The position numbers were made by a program, and so were the translations under genes. From Trematomus loennbergii (lineage: Eukaryota; Chordata; Actinopteri; Perciformes; Nototheniidae): a stretch of DNA of 64,000 bases. Under the pieces are notes generated by a model, which saw nothing but the letters and a program-made list of their open reading frames with translations, ran no database searches and was not told the origin of the DNA. The stretch covers positions 265,001 through 329,000 of the forward strand of contig JAAOOA010000170.1 in assembly GCA_012861695.1 (NCBI GenBank). Direction: 5' to 3'. This document shows positions 20,664-31,224 of the stretch, piece after piece (positions within the stretch are counted from its first letter, which is position 1; each line of letters starts with the position of its first letter).

Positions 20664-23600
20664 ATTTGGGGGTCCTGACGAGTCCGCAACCTACAACTAT
20701 TGTAGCCCCAACTTTGAGTCGTTCCTGATTCCTGCCAGACTTTGTACTAACTCTCAGACCTTGCCCCTCTCTGCCCTCATTGACTCTGGTGCTGAGGATA
20801 GCTTTGTGGACTGTGAACTAGCCAAGCAGCTGGGTCTTAAACTTGGAAACTTTACTGGAACCTTTGACTGCTTATGCCTTAAATGGTAAAAGCATTTCTA
20901 AGGTTACACAGCAGACACAACCCGTAACCCTGTTAATTTCTGGTAATCACAGAGAAGAAATCCAACTGAAGGTTATTTCCGCTCCTGCTACACCTTTGGT
21001 TCTTGGTTACCCTTGGCTTCGCACCCACAATCCGCATATTGATTGGGCCGGAGGGAGAATCTTAGAATGGAATCAGTCGTGCCACCTTAACTGTTTACAG
21101 TCTGCTGTGCCTCCCGTCCCTGTAGATCCTATGCCTGCTCCATGTGTCTCAGCTGTAGTAGACTTGTCTGGTGTTCCTGAGGTTTACCACAGCCTGAGTG
21201 GGGCCTTCAATAAGGATAAAGCTCTCTCTCTCCCTCCTCATCGTCCCTATGATTGTCCCATCGATCTGCTACCTGGAGCTCCTCTACCTACCAGCAGACT
21301 TTATAATCTGTCTCGGCCTGAGAGAGAGGCCATGGAGAAATACATCAGTGACTCCCTTGCTTCAGGAATTATTCGTCCTTCTTCCTCTCCTCTGGGTGCG
21401 GGGTTTTTCTTCGTGGACAAGAAGGATAAATCACTCCGACCCTGTATTGACTTTCGTGGGTTAAATAACATTACAGTTAAAAACAAATACCCACTTCCTC
21501 TGATAAACTCAGCTTTTGAACCTCTCCAAGGTGCCACCATCTTCTCCAAACTCGACCTCAGGAATGCCTACCACCTTGTTCGAATTCGCCAAGGAGATGA
21601 GTGGAAGACAGCCTTCAACACCCCCTTGGTCACTTTGAATATCTCGTCATGCCCTTTGGACTCTCTAATGCCCCAGCTGTTTTCCAGGCCCTTGTTAATG
21701 ATGTTCTACGAGATTTCCTCAACCGTTTCGTTTTTGTTTACATTGACGACATCTTGATCTTTTCTAAGAGTCAGGAGGAACATCAGGACCACGTCAGTCA
21801 GGTTCTACAAAGGCTGCTTGAGAACAAGCTGTTCGTCAAGGCTGAGAAGTGCGAGTTTCACCAGGAGCGGGTCAGCTTCCTTGGATATATCATCAGGCAA
21901 GGCAAGTTGGAGGCTGATCCAGGAAGATTTTAGCTGTCTCTGAGTGGCCAGTCCCCACTACTCGGAAGGAGCTGCAGAGGTTCCTGGGTTTTGCTAACTT
22001 CTATCGCCGGTTCATCAGGAACTATAGCAAGGTAGCAGCTCCACTCTCCAGTCTCACTTCTGTCAAGATCAAGTTTTCCTGGACTACAGATGCAAACAGG
22101 CCTTTCTTCTTCTCAATCCCTGTTCACTTCTGCCCCCATACTCATCCAGCCGGACTCAAGCAAGCAGTTTGTTGTGGAGGTAGATGCATCTGACATCGGG
22201 GTTGGCGCTGTTCTGTCCCAGTCTGCAGGCCAGACAATAAGCTTCACCCTTGTGCTTTTTCTCTCGCCGTCTTTCACCTGCTGAGAGGAATTATGATGTG
22301 GGAAACAGAGAGCTTCTGGCGGTGAAGATGGCCTTGGAGGAGTGGCGACACTGGCTCGAGGGCAGTGAACAGCCTTTTCTTGTTTGGACTGACCACAAGA
22401 ACCTCGAATACATCCAGTCTGCCAAACGACTAAACTCCCGACAAGCCAGATGGGCCCTCTTTTTTGGTCGTTTCAATTTCTCCTTGACATATCGCCCTGG
22501 TTCGAAGAATGCCAAACCTGATGCCCTGTCCAGATCGTTTCCTTCTGAGGGTCCTGTAACCTCTTTGGACTCTATTCTCCCCCGGAGTTGTGTGGTGGGT
22601 GCCCTCACCTGGGAGATTAGTAACTCGATCCGGGAGGCGCTGTTGGATCAACCTGACCCTGGTAGCGGTCCGCCAAATCGTCAGTTTGTCCCAACTCAGT
22701 CCGTTCTCAAGTTCTGCAGTGGGTCCACAGCTCCCGTTTTTCCAATCACCCAGGTGCTAACCGCACATTCACCCTTCTCCGGAGACGTTTTTGGTGGCCA
22801 ACTATGGACAGGGACACTAAGGAGTACGTTTCTGCCTGTACTACATGTGCTAGGAGCAAGGCCTCTCATCAGAGACCTGCAGGATTGCTTCAGCCCCTTC
22901 CAATCCCTAGTCGACCTTGGTCTCACATAGCTCTGGACTTTGTCACTGGCCTACCTCCCTCTCAGGGTAACACAACCATACTTACAGTTGTAGACCGTTT
23001 TTCTAAATGTGCCCATTTTGTTGCTCTGCCGAAGCTCCCCTCAGCCCTGGAGACCTCCCAGCTTCTCACCCTGCATGTTTTCCGCCTGCATGGTATCCCG
23101 GCAGACATCGTCTCCGACCGTGGTCCTCAATTCACCTCCCAGGTCTGGAAGACTTTTTGTCAATCTCTCGGTGCATCTGTCAGTCTGACTTCAGGTTATC
23201 ACCCCCAGTCAAACGGCCAAACTGAAAGGGCTAATCAGGATTTGGAATCTGCTCTCCGTTGTGTTGCCAACCATAACCAGTCAACCTGGAGTTCCCATCT
23301 ACCGTGGATTGAGTATTCCCACAATGCTCTCACCTCTTCTGCTACTGGTGTCTCTCCATTCGAAGCCTCCTTAGGGTACCAGCCACCCCTGTTTCCTGAA
23401 GAGGAGAATGAGTTGTCTGTTCCATCCGTCCAACAACACATTCTGCGTTGCCGTAAGGTTTGGAGGGACACTCGCTCAGCCTTCTTCGGACTTCCTCCAG
23501 GAATCAGAGATCTGCTAATCGCCACAGACATGTCGCTCCCCCTTATGCCCCTGGACAGTCAGTTTGGTTGTCTTCGAAGGATGTTCCCCTCCTTACGGAG

Positions 23601-24009
23601 TCGAAGAAGTTGTCCCCTCGGTTCATTGGTCCCTTTCCCATTGAACGCATCATCAACCCCTCTGCTGTCCGTCTGAAGCTCCCCAGGACCATGAAGATTC
23701 ATCCAACGTTTCATGTGTCAGATCAAGCCAGTCCACACCAGTGACCTGTGCCCTCCAACCATTCCCCCTCCTCCCCCCCGAGTCATCGATGATCATCCTG
23801 CCTACACCGTGCGTCGGCTCATGGATGTCAGGCGCCGGGGCAGGGGCTTTCAGTACCTGGTTGATTGGGAGGGTTACAACCTGGAGGAGCGTTGCTGGGT
23901 GCCTCGGTCACGCATCATGGACCCTGTCATGGTGAGGGAGTTCCACAGGGCACACCCTGACAAGCCTGGTGGTCGCCAGGAGGCTCCCGTTGAGGGGGGG
24001 GTACTGTGA
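20640..24009 (+). pseudogene. Sushi-type pol: PR, RT, RNase H, integrase, chromodomain
   Basis: Domains in order: protease with LSALIDSGAEDSFVD (about 20775); RT with [32 protein letters not shown] and catalytic [11 protein letters not shown] (about 21740); RNase H with [17 protein letters not shown] and ELLAVKMAL; integrase zinc region ending [12 protein letters not shown]; catalytic core with [18 protein letters not shown] and [10 protein letters not shown] giving D-D-E; C-terminal chromodomain [20 protein letters not shown]...[10 protein letters not shown]. Frame changes occur near 20860, 21630, 21930, 22260, 22800, 23560 and 23720. All look like single-base or few-base indels; no large deletion was noticed. 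The enzyme as written cannot be translated whole. Confidence 0.92.
23988..24004 (+). promoter_or_regulatory. Polypurine tract before the 3' LTR
   Basis: The purine run 'gaggggggggta' sits directly before TGTGAGGATT of the 3' LTR, in the place of the plus-strand primer. Confidence 0.8.
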
Positions 24010-24720
24010 GGATTTGCAGTATCTCCCTCCTTCTTCTCCCCTTTGTTTTGTGTTTGTTATTGTCTGTTTGTCTGTGTGTCTGTCTTCCTGGCTGGGCGTG
24101 GCTGACCCACTTCTGTTTCCCGCCAACTCACCTCCTCAGCTGTGGCTCATCATCCGGATTACACTAATCACCTTCACCTGCATATATACCCGGGTCCTCC
24201 ATCCAGTATTCACCAGTTCGTCGTTTCACCACGCTGTATCCATCTGCCTACTCCTCTGCCTGCCACGTCCAGCCTCCGACTCCTCGTCTGAGTTCCCTCC
24301 GTGCTTCCACGCACACCAGCTCGATCCTGTCTACTCTCGTGAGCTCTGGATCCCCGGCTCACCTCACCGGTGTTCCCTCCGTGCTTCCACGCACACCAGC
24401 TCGATCCTGTCTACTCTCGTCAGCTCTGGATCCCCGGCTCACCTCGCGGTATTCCCTCCGTGCTTCCACGCACACCAGCTCGTTCCTGTCTACTCTCGTC
24501 AGCTCTGGATCCCCGGCTCACCTCGCCGGAATTACCTCCGTGCATCTCCGCACCTCCGTTGGTGACAAAACCCTGGCCCGGATTAAGTGGACATTAAATC
24601 TCTCTGTTGTTTCCCGAAGAGTTTTCTGGTTTAATAAACCTTTTTACCAACAAAGCTCTGTGTCCTCTTCCTGGTGTTAGCATTTGGAGTTCAGTCCTGT
24701 AGGCTCGTGAGAGCGTAACA
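24005..24720 (+). repeat. 3' LTR of the sushi-type Gypsy
   Basis: 716 bases against 717 in the 5' LTR. Differences seen include gaggatt/gaagatt, ggattacac/ggatacac, cccgggtcc/ccctggtcc, ctgcctac/ctgcatac, cctccgac/cctccaac, gagttccc/gagtttccc and ctcgcggt/ctcgccggt. It is followed by the target duplication GTAGC. Confidence 0.95.
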
Positions 24721-24725
24721 GTAGC

Positions 24726-25009
24726 ACCTCATTTCGGACGCCCCCTACCCATGTGGGTCCGTGATCTGCACGGGGGGGCCCTCGCTTTTATCATCATTTT
24801 AATCATCTTCACCACGATCATTTATGTTTATGTTCACCGAATTGACATGAAAGCACTGACAAATATGAATATACTGTAGTCAACTTCATTAAAACTTTAT
24901 TAACGTGCCTAAACTCAGTAATTCACTAAAAATAGGTTTTATTTTTAAGGAAAATAAACTGTGTTGTAAGATGATTGACAAGCACACCATGAAGTACACT
25001 ACCAGATTG
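24726..25009. other. Unassigned DNA after the sushi-type Gypsy
   Basis: No gene or complete repeat seen. It continues the sequence left of the Gypsy insertion. Confidence 0.5.
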
Positions 25010-25400
25010 TGTGTCCAAGCTCCAGGTACCAGGAAGTCTGGGAGAAATTCCACGAAGCTGCTGCCCATGCTGGTGTGGACAAGACCCTCCCCGGATGCGT
25101 CAGCACTTTTACTGGCCAAACATGGAGGGGGAGGTACGTCGGTTCCATCAGGGTTGTGTCACCTGCATTCTGCAAAAGGTAAGGGTAGAACCAAAGGCCC
25201 CACTAAAAACCTATTGCTGTATCTTACCCCCTGGAGGTCATAGGTTTAGATTTTTTGACCCTCCGTAGACCCACAGACGCATACCAAAACCTCCTTGTTG
25301 CAACTGACCTGTTCACTAAGTTCTGTTGGGCCATATCCACCATGACCAGACAGCACACACAACAGTTAAAGCTTTGTGGACACATGTAATTCAGCCATTT
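25010..25400 (+). pseudogene. Gypsy integrase fragment
   Basis: Frames around 25020-25250 give the zinc-binding and linker part of a Gypsy integrase: PRMRQHFYWPNMEGEVRRF, then the two-cysteine HQGCVTCILQKV. Bases 25263-25390 give part of the catalytic core (NLLVATDLFTKFCWAI with the first Asp). The second Asp and the Glu are missing because the sequence ends at the segmental duplication boundary. Several indels. It could be a displaced piece of the family whose RT and RNase H lie at 3514-4738. Confidence 0.8.
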
Positions 25401-25411
25401 GGTTGTTGGTG

Positions 25412-25620
25412 TATCACGCAGTCTGTCTTCCGGTTGTTGCCTGTTTTGAATGACGAATACACACTACCGCCGCCTGCTGGTAAAGAGAGTTATTGCGGCT
25501 GAAGTCTTTGCGGTGTGTTCCAGTGCGACACATGGCCAAGACGCAGAGATGCGAGGCGACACAACAGTCGGGGGTCCGTCTGTGTCAGTTCTTTGGTGTC
25601 AGCTTGGTGTGTCCGGGCCT
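25412..25620. mobile_element. Right part of a Harbinger-like element
   Basis: Matches the right part of 43483-44123. It ends with AGCTTGGTGTGTCCGGGCCT, followed by TTA at 25621-25623. The left end is missing: the sequence joins a Gypsy integrase scrap at about 25411. Confidence 0.75.
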
Positions 25621-25623
25621 TTA

Positions 25624-26560
25624 GCTTCAGTCAAGCCTTCCAGGAAAGGGGGTCATTGAGCCAGGCCTGACATCCGACTTAGAGTGCCCTTTCCTGGGTC
25701 ATTCCCAGCCTGACCCCCACCCTTCCCCTGGAGTGAAAGGAGTGAAAGTATCTTCAGGATGCTTCATTCTGATCAAGAAATTAGCCATAGGGCTCTTTGA
25801 GGTACTTACACTGTAGAGGGAGTTCAGTGGAAACACTTCAAAGAGGGGGCCTTCTGGTGGATTTGTGCAAAAATGCCTAAAAGAGCCCAAACTTTGAAAA
25901 TATCAATTTTGCAAAGGAAGGTGCTTTAACCTTGCTTTCTTTCCAATGGTGCCCAATAGAAAAACGAGTCAATGTAGGGACCCTTCACTGATCTATGGGT
26001 CTTGGAACTTTCCCCCAAGGGAGTGTTTATCAGCATCAATGCGGAAGAAGCAAACCCATTTAAACCTTGGCTATCCAAAGGTTGGACAGTCACTTTCTCC
26101 GTCTTTGCACATTGCCACCTTGGTTTTGGAGCGTCACCCTCGTGGTTCTTGGCTGACACCATCTGGGTTTTGGTTCGTTCAGTGATGCTGTCTGAAGTGT
26201 TTGAGACAATCTTTTACCTGGGACATTTTTACTGAGATAAGTGCAAGACATTTAACAAAAACATCTTTGAGGTTTCACATCAGTCAGTAATGATCAGAAA
26301 CCAGATGTTCTTGAGGTCTGTCCAGTGAAACCACTCCCACGCTGTGTCCCCCCCCTCCACATATTGTCAGATAGTAAGGTCCCTGTCATGAGCTCTGGCC
26401 ATGACTCCAGCTCAGGTGTAGCAGGTGAAACACAACTGTTGTCTGACATTTGTTTTACATTTGACACAGGTTTCTGTTGTTGGATGTATAGTTGTTGAAT
26501 AATGCTTTATCTGTGCTCATCTTTAACATAATGTTCTAAATCTTTAACAACAGGAGGATC
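25624..26560. other. Upstream region of odorant receptor copy 1
   Basis: No coding region supported. A pyrimidine-rich stretch and 'ctttaacaacag' just before the receptor ATG look like a 3' splice site, the usual arrangement of a non-coding first exon in receptor genes. Confidence 0.5.
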
Positions 26561-27481
26561 ATGGTTACTCTACGGAAGCTTCCTATTTTATACTGACTGC
26601 ATACTCTGACACCGGGGTTTTTAAATACCTATATTTCCTGATCATTCTGGCTTTGTATATTTGTATTATAGGTGCCAATATGTTGCTGATTGTGGTTATC
26701 TGTGTGAACAGGAGCTTACATGAACCTATGTACCTTTTTCTGTGCAGCCTGTTTGTAAATGAACTGTATGGTAGTACAGGGTTGTTTCCATTCCTTCTGG
26801 TTCAGATCCTCTCTGACATTCACACTGTTTCTGCTCCGCTCTGCTTCCTGCAGGTTTTCTCTGTGTATACATATGGAAATGTACAGTTTTATATTTTAAC
26901 CGTCATGTCTTATGACAGATATCTTGCTATCTGTTATCCTCTGCAATATAACACATATATGACATCTAACAAAGCTTCCTTTCTTATTACAGTGTCATGG
27001 TTTTTCCCTTTTCTTGAATTGTTGTTATGATATTCCTGACTCTGTCTTTGCAGCTGTGTGGGAACATACTTAATACAGGTACTGTGGGAATTACTCCATT
27101 GTTAAGCTGGCCTGCTCTGACACCAGGGTCAATAACATTTATGGACTCTTTTACACGGTTCTCCATCATCATTCCTCTGCTTTTAATCCTCTACACGTAC
27201 ATGAGGATCCTCAGAGTGTGTTTCTCTGGCTCCAAACAGACCAGACAGAAAGCTCTCAGTACCTGCACACCTCACCTCGCTTCCTTGCTTAACTTCTTTT
27301 TTGGAGCTTTTTTCCAGATATTACAGAGCAGGTTTGATATGAGCAGTGTTCCCAACATTCTGTGCGTTTTATTATCCCTGTACTTTCTAACATGCCACCT
27401 CTCTTTACCCCAGTCCTGTACGGGCTGAAGATGTCTAAAATCCGCATCATATGTAAGCGTCTGTTGTACGGAGAAGTGTAG
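26561..27481 (+). pseudogene. Odorant receptor pseudogene, copy 1
   Basis: Seven-helix odorant receptor related to copy 2 at 45069-45993. Open part 26653-27030 covers TM1 to TM4 with IGANMLLIVVICVNRSLHEP, MYLFLCSLFVNELYG and the TM3 end MSYDRYLAICYPLQY. A second frame (27100-27430) covers TM5 to TM7. Lesions against copy 2 are one missing base just after the start codon (atggttactc for atggttaactc), one near 27017 (cttgaattg for cttgcaattg), a small change near 27075, one at about 27396 (ccacctc for ccaacctc), and the shared TM5 break near 27164. Membrane receptor for odorants when functional; not functional as written. Confidence 0.93.
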
Positions 27482-28723
27482 GTCATCAAGAGATTGCAGA
27501 GAAAGAGAATGAAAGGACCCTGACTTCAGCAGTATTAACTCTAATGACGTGTCTAGTTCACTGTGTGCAGAGGAAGGAAATGAAACGTGCAGCTGTACAT
27601 GTGCTGAGCTTGATGCTGCTCTCTCTTCTGTTTCTTATCTTGCTTTTCACTTTTCATATCAGCCTCAGTGATTTTAGGAGAACCCTGAAAGGTCCATGAG
27701 TCAGGACGTTAGGAGTGAAACTGAAGTTATAGCTGAATGAAGCTTCTCGCTGTGAACAGACACAGAGCAGCTTCATATCAACTAAGTTCCCAATATGTTG
27801 ATAGTATTTTCACCATTGTATTCTCTCACATGTAATGTGTCCCAAATATACATCCTGTGTACAAATCTGCTGTTAGCTTTCACATCACCTGTGACCTTAT
27901 GAGTATAAATCAATGCAGCGTTGTACTACACTGAATAAATAACACACACAGCGGTTTGTATTGTCTTTTTCATATCATGCAAAGTAATGGTTCTGATCCT
28001 TACGGGATGCACAACATTGACCTGTCATGTAGTATTTTTGTACTTTATTGAATTTGTACTTTTACTAAAGTAAAGGATCTTCTTCCAGCTTTAATGAATC
28101 TAAAGTGACTCCCACTGAGAGCTTCTGCAGGCTGTAATACCTGTTGAAACATCAGTCATTTAACATTACAAAGAAATCAAAGGCAGTAGCTGTGCCAAAA
28201 GAAATAGAAGCCTGGAAGTCATGATCTATGATTATAGAGTCAGTTTGAGGTGCCCCAATACATTTCACATGATTTGCAGCTTATTTTGTCTAAAATATGA
28301 TGCTGTCCTTTTCAAATACTATGAATTGGATTTACCCTTACTTTCAACCCCATTCATTTGTAATTTGGGTAACACTTTATATTAAGGTACACAAATTCAC
28401 CATCAACTAGTTGTTAATTAACATGCGTATTAGCAGTATATTGGCTCTTCATTAGTCATTATAAAACACTTATTAATGCCTTACTCTACATGACCATATT
28501 CTACAAGTAATAAGCCATTAGTTGAGAGTTTTTCCTCAATAACCCTCTAATTAGAGCTTATTTATTGCAAGTAAGGAAGTTGTGGTACATGAGTTTGGTC
28601 TTAATATGCTCTGCTCAATATGGGCCTAATAAGGCAGTAGTAACACAAGAATAGTAATACTTCCATAATAACACTTAACAAATATGATCTATTCTCATGT
28701 ACCAAGACATGAAACTATAAGTG
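27482..28723. other. Downstream region of odorant receptor copy 1
   Basis: Non-coding. The stretch from about 28372 ('aacactttatattaaggtac') has the style of fish interspersed DNA-transposon sequence. Bases 28690-28727 form, with 29903-29960, the left half of an inverted repeat whose right half is 30955-31045. Confidence 0.5.
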
Positions 28724-29902
28724 TTAACCTGTTAAGCCCGAGAGACCCCGGTACCGGGGCACTGCCGCAACATCTTGCAGGAAACAGTGTCTGAGGGCAT
28801 GTTCATTTAATAAACAATGAATGTTTTATATCCATGTTACGGGAAGAAACTCATCTAACTGATCATTTTTTTTTTTTTTTTCAAAATAAAACCCACAATG
28901 CTAACGCTGAGCCTCTGAATTAGCAACGAGCGAAAAATGCTAACAGATTACTGCACCGAAAATCACTCACAAAACCTTATTATTTATCTCTTCACCACAT
29001 CCATGACATCGTCTCACATCGTGAGGTGACACAGAATCGAAGGGTACCCTCAAAATCACTCAATTATACGAAATCGCGACGTTATAAACAAAAACAGACA
29101 TCAAAACATGTGGCGCTAGTAGCTAAAAATGCTAACATGGTTTACCTTGTCTCTGTATCTGCTCAAAAGTGGTCTTCAATGGCATTAAAACGATAAAACG
29201 CTGCTGAAGTTAATCCAAGGTTAATCCAATGTGTCTGTGTCCCTTTGAAATGATTTCTGATAATCCATAAGCAATAAGACTGCTTTTCCGTTTCTAGATA
29301 TCAGAGCGAGAGATAGCTTCACTCTCATGCAAAACTACATGCGCAAAGACCCACCTTTTTGTTTTACAACGTGTGTGTGTGGGGGAATCCCCCTTCGATT
29401 CTATTGGCTCTAACGGTCAGAAAGAGGTGTCAACCATCAAAATCGACAAAGGGGGGCCAGAGATATGGAAAAAAAAACATTTCCACCCAAATCACCTCAG
29501 AGGTGGAGTGGTTTTGGCCAAATCTCTCTAAAAAGGTCAAATGTCACTTGTTTTGCATCAATCTTGATACAGGGTACTTATTATATGTTGTACTTTGGAT
29601 TCCTAAAGCTTTTACTCTACTAACCCATCATCCAAGGGTAGTTTTCACTATAAGTAAAAAAGAATTTTTGGACGGACACTATAATTTACAGTTTTTTACT
29701 ATGTAAAATCTGAATTTTCTTTAAAATAAAAAACATCTATATTGTTCTGACTTTTCTAAATCCAACTCACAGGTTTATCATTACTTTGAGAAAAAAGATT
29801 ATTAATTTAACCCTTTTAGAAGGAAAGATATGGTCATTTGTTCAGGGAATGTCATTTTAGAGCCTGAGACCTGAAAAACAGGCTCAGGGCTTAAGAGGTT
29901 AA
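28724..29902 (+). mobile_element. piggyBac-like non-autonomous element with TTAA duplication
   Basis: Element 28728-29898 (1171 bp) starts CCTGTTAAGCCC and ends GGGCTTAAGAGG, a 12-bp inverted repeat with one mismatch, and is bounded by TTAA on both sides (28724-28727 and 29899-29902). The unoccupied site is preserved in segmental copy 2 at 47221-47230 as 'gttaattgtg' with one TTAA at 47222-47225. Internal ORFs are small and none resembles a transposase. TTAA duplication and the ends fit piggyBac-type mobilisation in trans. Confidence 0.93.
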
Positions 29903-30187
29903 TTGTGTCTAAATAACTCAAAATTAGGTATTTATATCTAAGAATATGTTTTGGGGTATTGACAGTTCAGCTACCAATAGCAAGGTGATATTGACCTGTA
30001 TTTTTCATATTTGCACATTTATATTTTTGTAAAATGTGTACTGAAGGTTAGACAGGAAACCGGGTACAGGAAGTAGGAGAAAGTGAACTGAATAGCATGG
30101 CAGTAGACATCCATGAGTAGACTGCTACTAATTGTCCCTTTGCAACCTGAAGAGTAAAAGGGTCAAGTCCGTCAGAAAGCAATGACT

Positions 30188-30224
30188 GCAAGTGTAAGTG
30201 TAAGCCTTACACTTACACTGTAAG
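30188..30224. repeat. Small perfect palindrome specific to segmental copy 1
   Basis: GTGTAAGTGTAAG and CTTACACTTACAC lie head to head in 'gactgcaagtgtaag...'. Copy 2 reads straight from 'gactgcaa' to 'ggattag' at about 47503-47515, so these bases were added in copy 1. Confidence 0.85.
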
Positions 30225-30954
30225 GATTAGTAACATGTATTGTGTTTACGTGATGACATTTGGAGATGTTTAAACTCAATGAGAAAATGCGTTAGCATTC
30301 GCGCTAGCGTTAGCATACACGTTAGTGTTAGCCATACTAGCCTGTATACATGCTTATTGCACAGCTAGCATTAGCTATATTCACCTTGTTTACACTTATC
30401 GGTCCTATGTGTTAATCTGTGTATGTTACATTGCATGTATGAGATCATTAAGTGCCTTGTAACTTATTTTTTTATAGTTTCACTCCGTTTGAATGTCAGT
30501 GGACTGCAAATAAGTCAATAAAGGAGCATGGCTGCTCATTCCCTGGCTCTCAAAAGAGTTTGGCTGGCTCTTTAATCTATGTTCACACTGAGACAGTAAA
30601 ACACATAGAGAGAACAGTGCACCTATTGTGTAAGTACATACAAGCAGGTCCCACAGTATGATTTTGGTATGTGTCTGAACCTCTCTTTAGTGGTTCATTA
30701 TTAAAACAGATATTTCAACATGGGCCTACTTTGTTCATGTACTCTTGAGGTAGTTGTGTACTATCATGTATTTACAAAGTGTGAAGAGGAGGCAACTTTA
30801 GAATAGGGAACCTGTTCAGGTCAATTAGAGTCAAACTACTAGCTTATTGGTTATGAACAAGACTTCACTTTGAAATAGAGAAATATTCTTAGATAGAAAT
30901 ACCTAATTAGAGTCGAACTACTAACTTATTGGTTATGAACAATACTTCACTTTA

Positions 30955-31045
30955 AAATAGGGAACATATTCTTAGATATAAATACCTAATTTTGAGTTAT
31001 TTAGACTTAATTAACACTTATAGTTTCATGTCTTGTTACAGTAGT
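30955..31045 (-). repeat. Inverted copy of the sequence around the piggyBac insertion site
   Basis: Reverse complement of 28690-28727 joined to 29903-29960: 'tatttagacttaattaacac' pairs with the pre-insertion sequence. The two arms bracket about 1 kb, so an older inverted-repeat transposon or local inversion is possible. Confidence 0.75.
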
Positions 31046-31224
31046 AGTAATGATACCCCTTCCATCACATTAGTATGCATAAAAAGTGACAGGTCACATC
31101 CCCCACGAATTATGCTAATGATCCCCTTTGATATGCTAATGAGCCCCTTTGTTCGAGGTGTTATCGCGTGTAGGTGTGATATCACAGATAGGTGTGATAT
31201 CCTTTGATGTGAGGTGTTGTAACA

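Larger units (their letters stand above)
18923..24725 (+). mobile_element. Sushi-type chromovirus (Ty3/Gypsy), near full length
   Basis: Complete LTR retrotransposon frame: 5-bp duplication GTAGC (18923-18927 and 24721-24725), 5' LTR 18928-19644, self-priming site, gag with zinc knuckle, pol (protease, RT, RNase H, integrase) ending in a chromodomain, purine-rich tract, 3' LTR 24005-24720. The order and the chromodomain place it among chromoviruses; the self-priming layout is that of Tf1/sushi-ichi. The LTRs differ by about four substitutions and three one-base indels, so insertion is recent. Internal frames are broken by at least six indels. Confidence 0.95.
25412..30802 (+). repeat. Segmental duplication, copy 1
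   Basis: Nearly identical to 43882-48806 in the same orientation, containing an odorant receptor gene and its flanks. The left edge falls inside the Harbinger-like element. The right edge is where copy 2 is cut by the tyrosine recombinase element ('ggcaactttaga'). Differences are mostly single bases, plus a piggyBac-like insert only in copy 1 and an inverted-repeat transposon only in copy 2. Confidence 0.95.
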
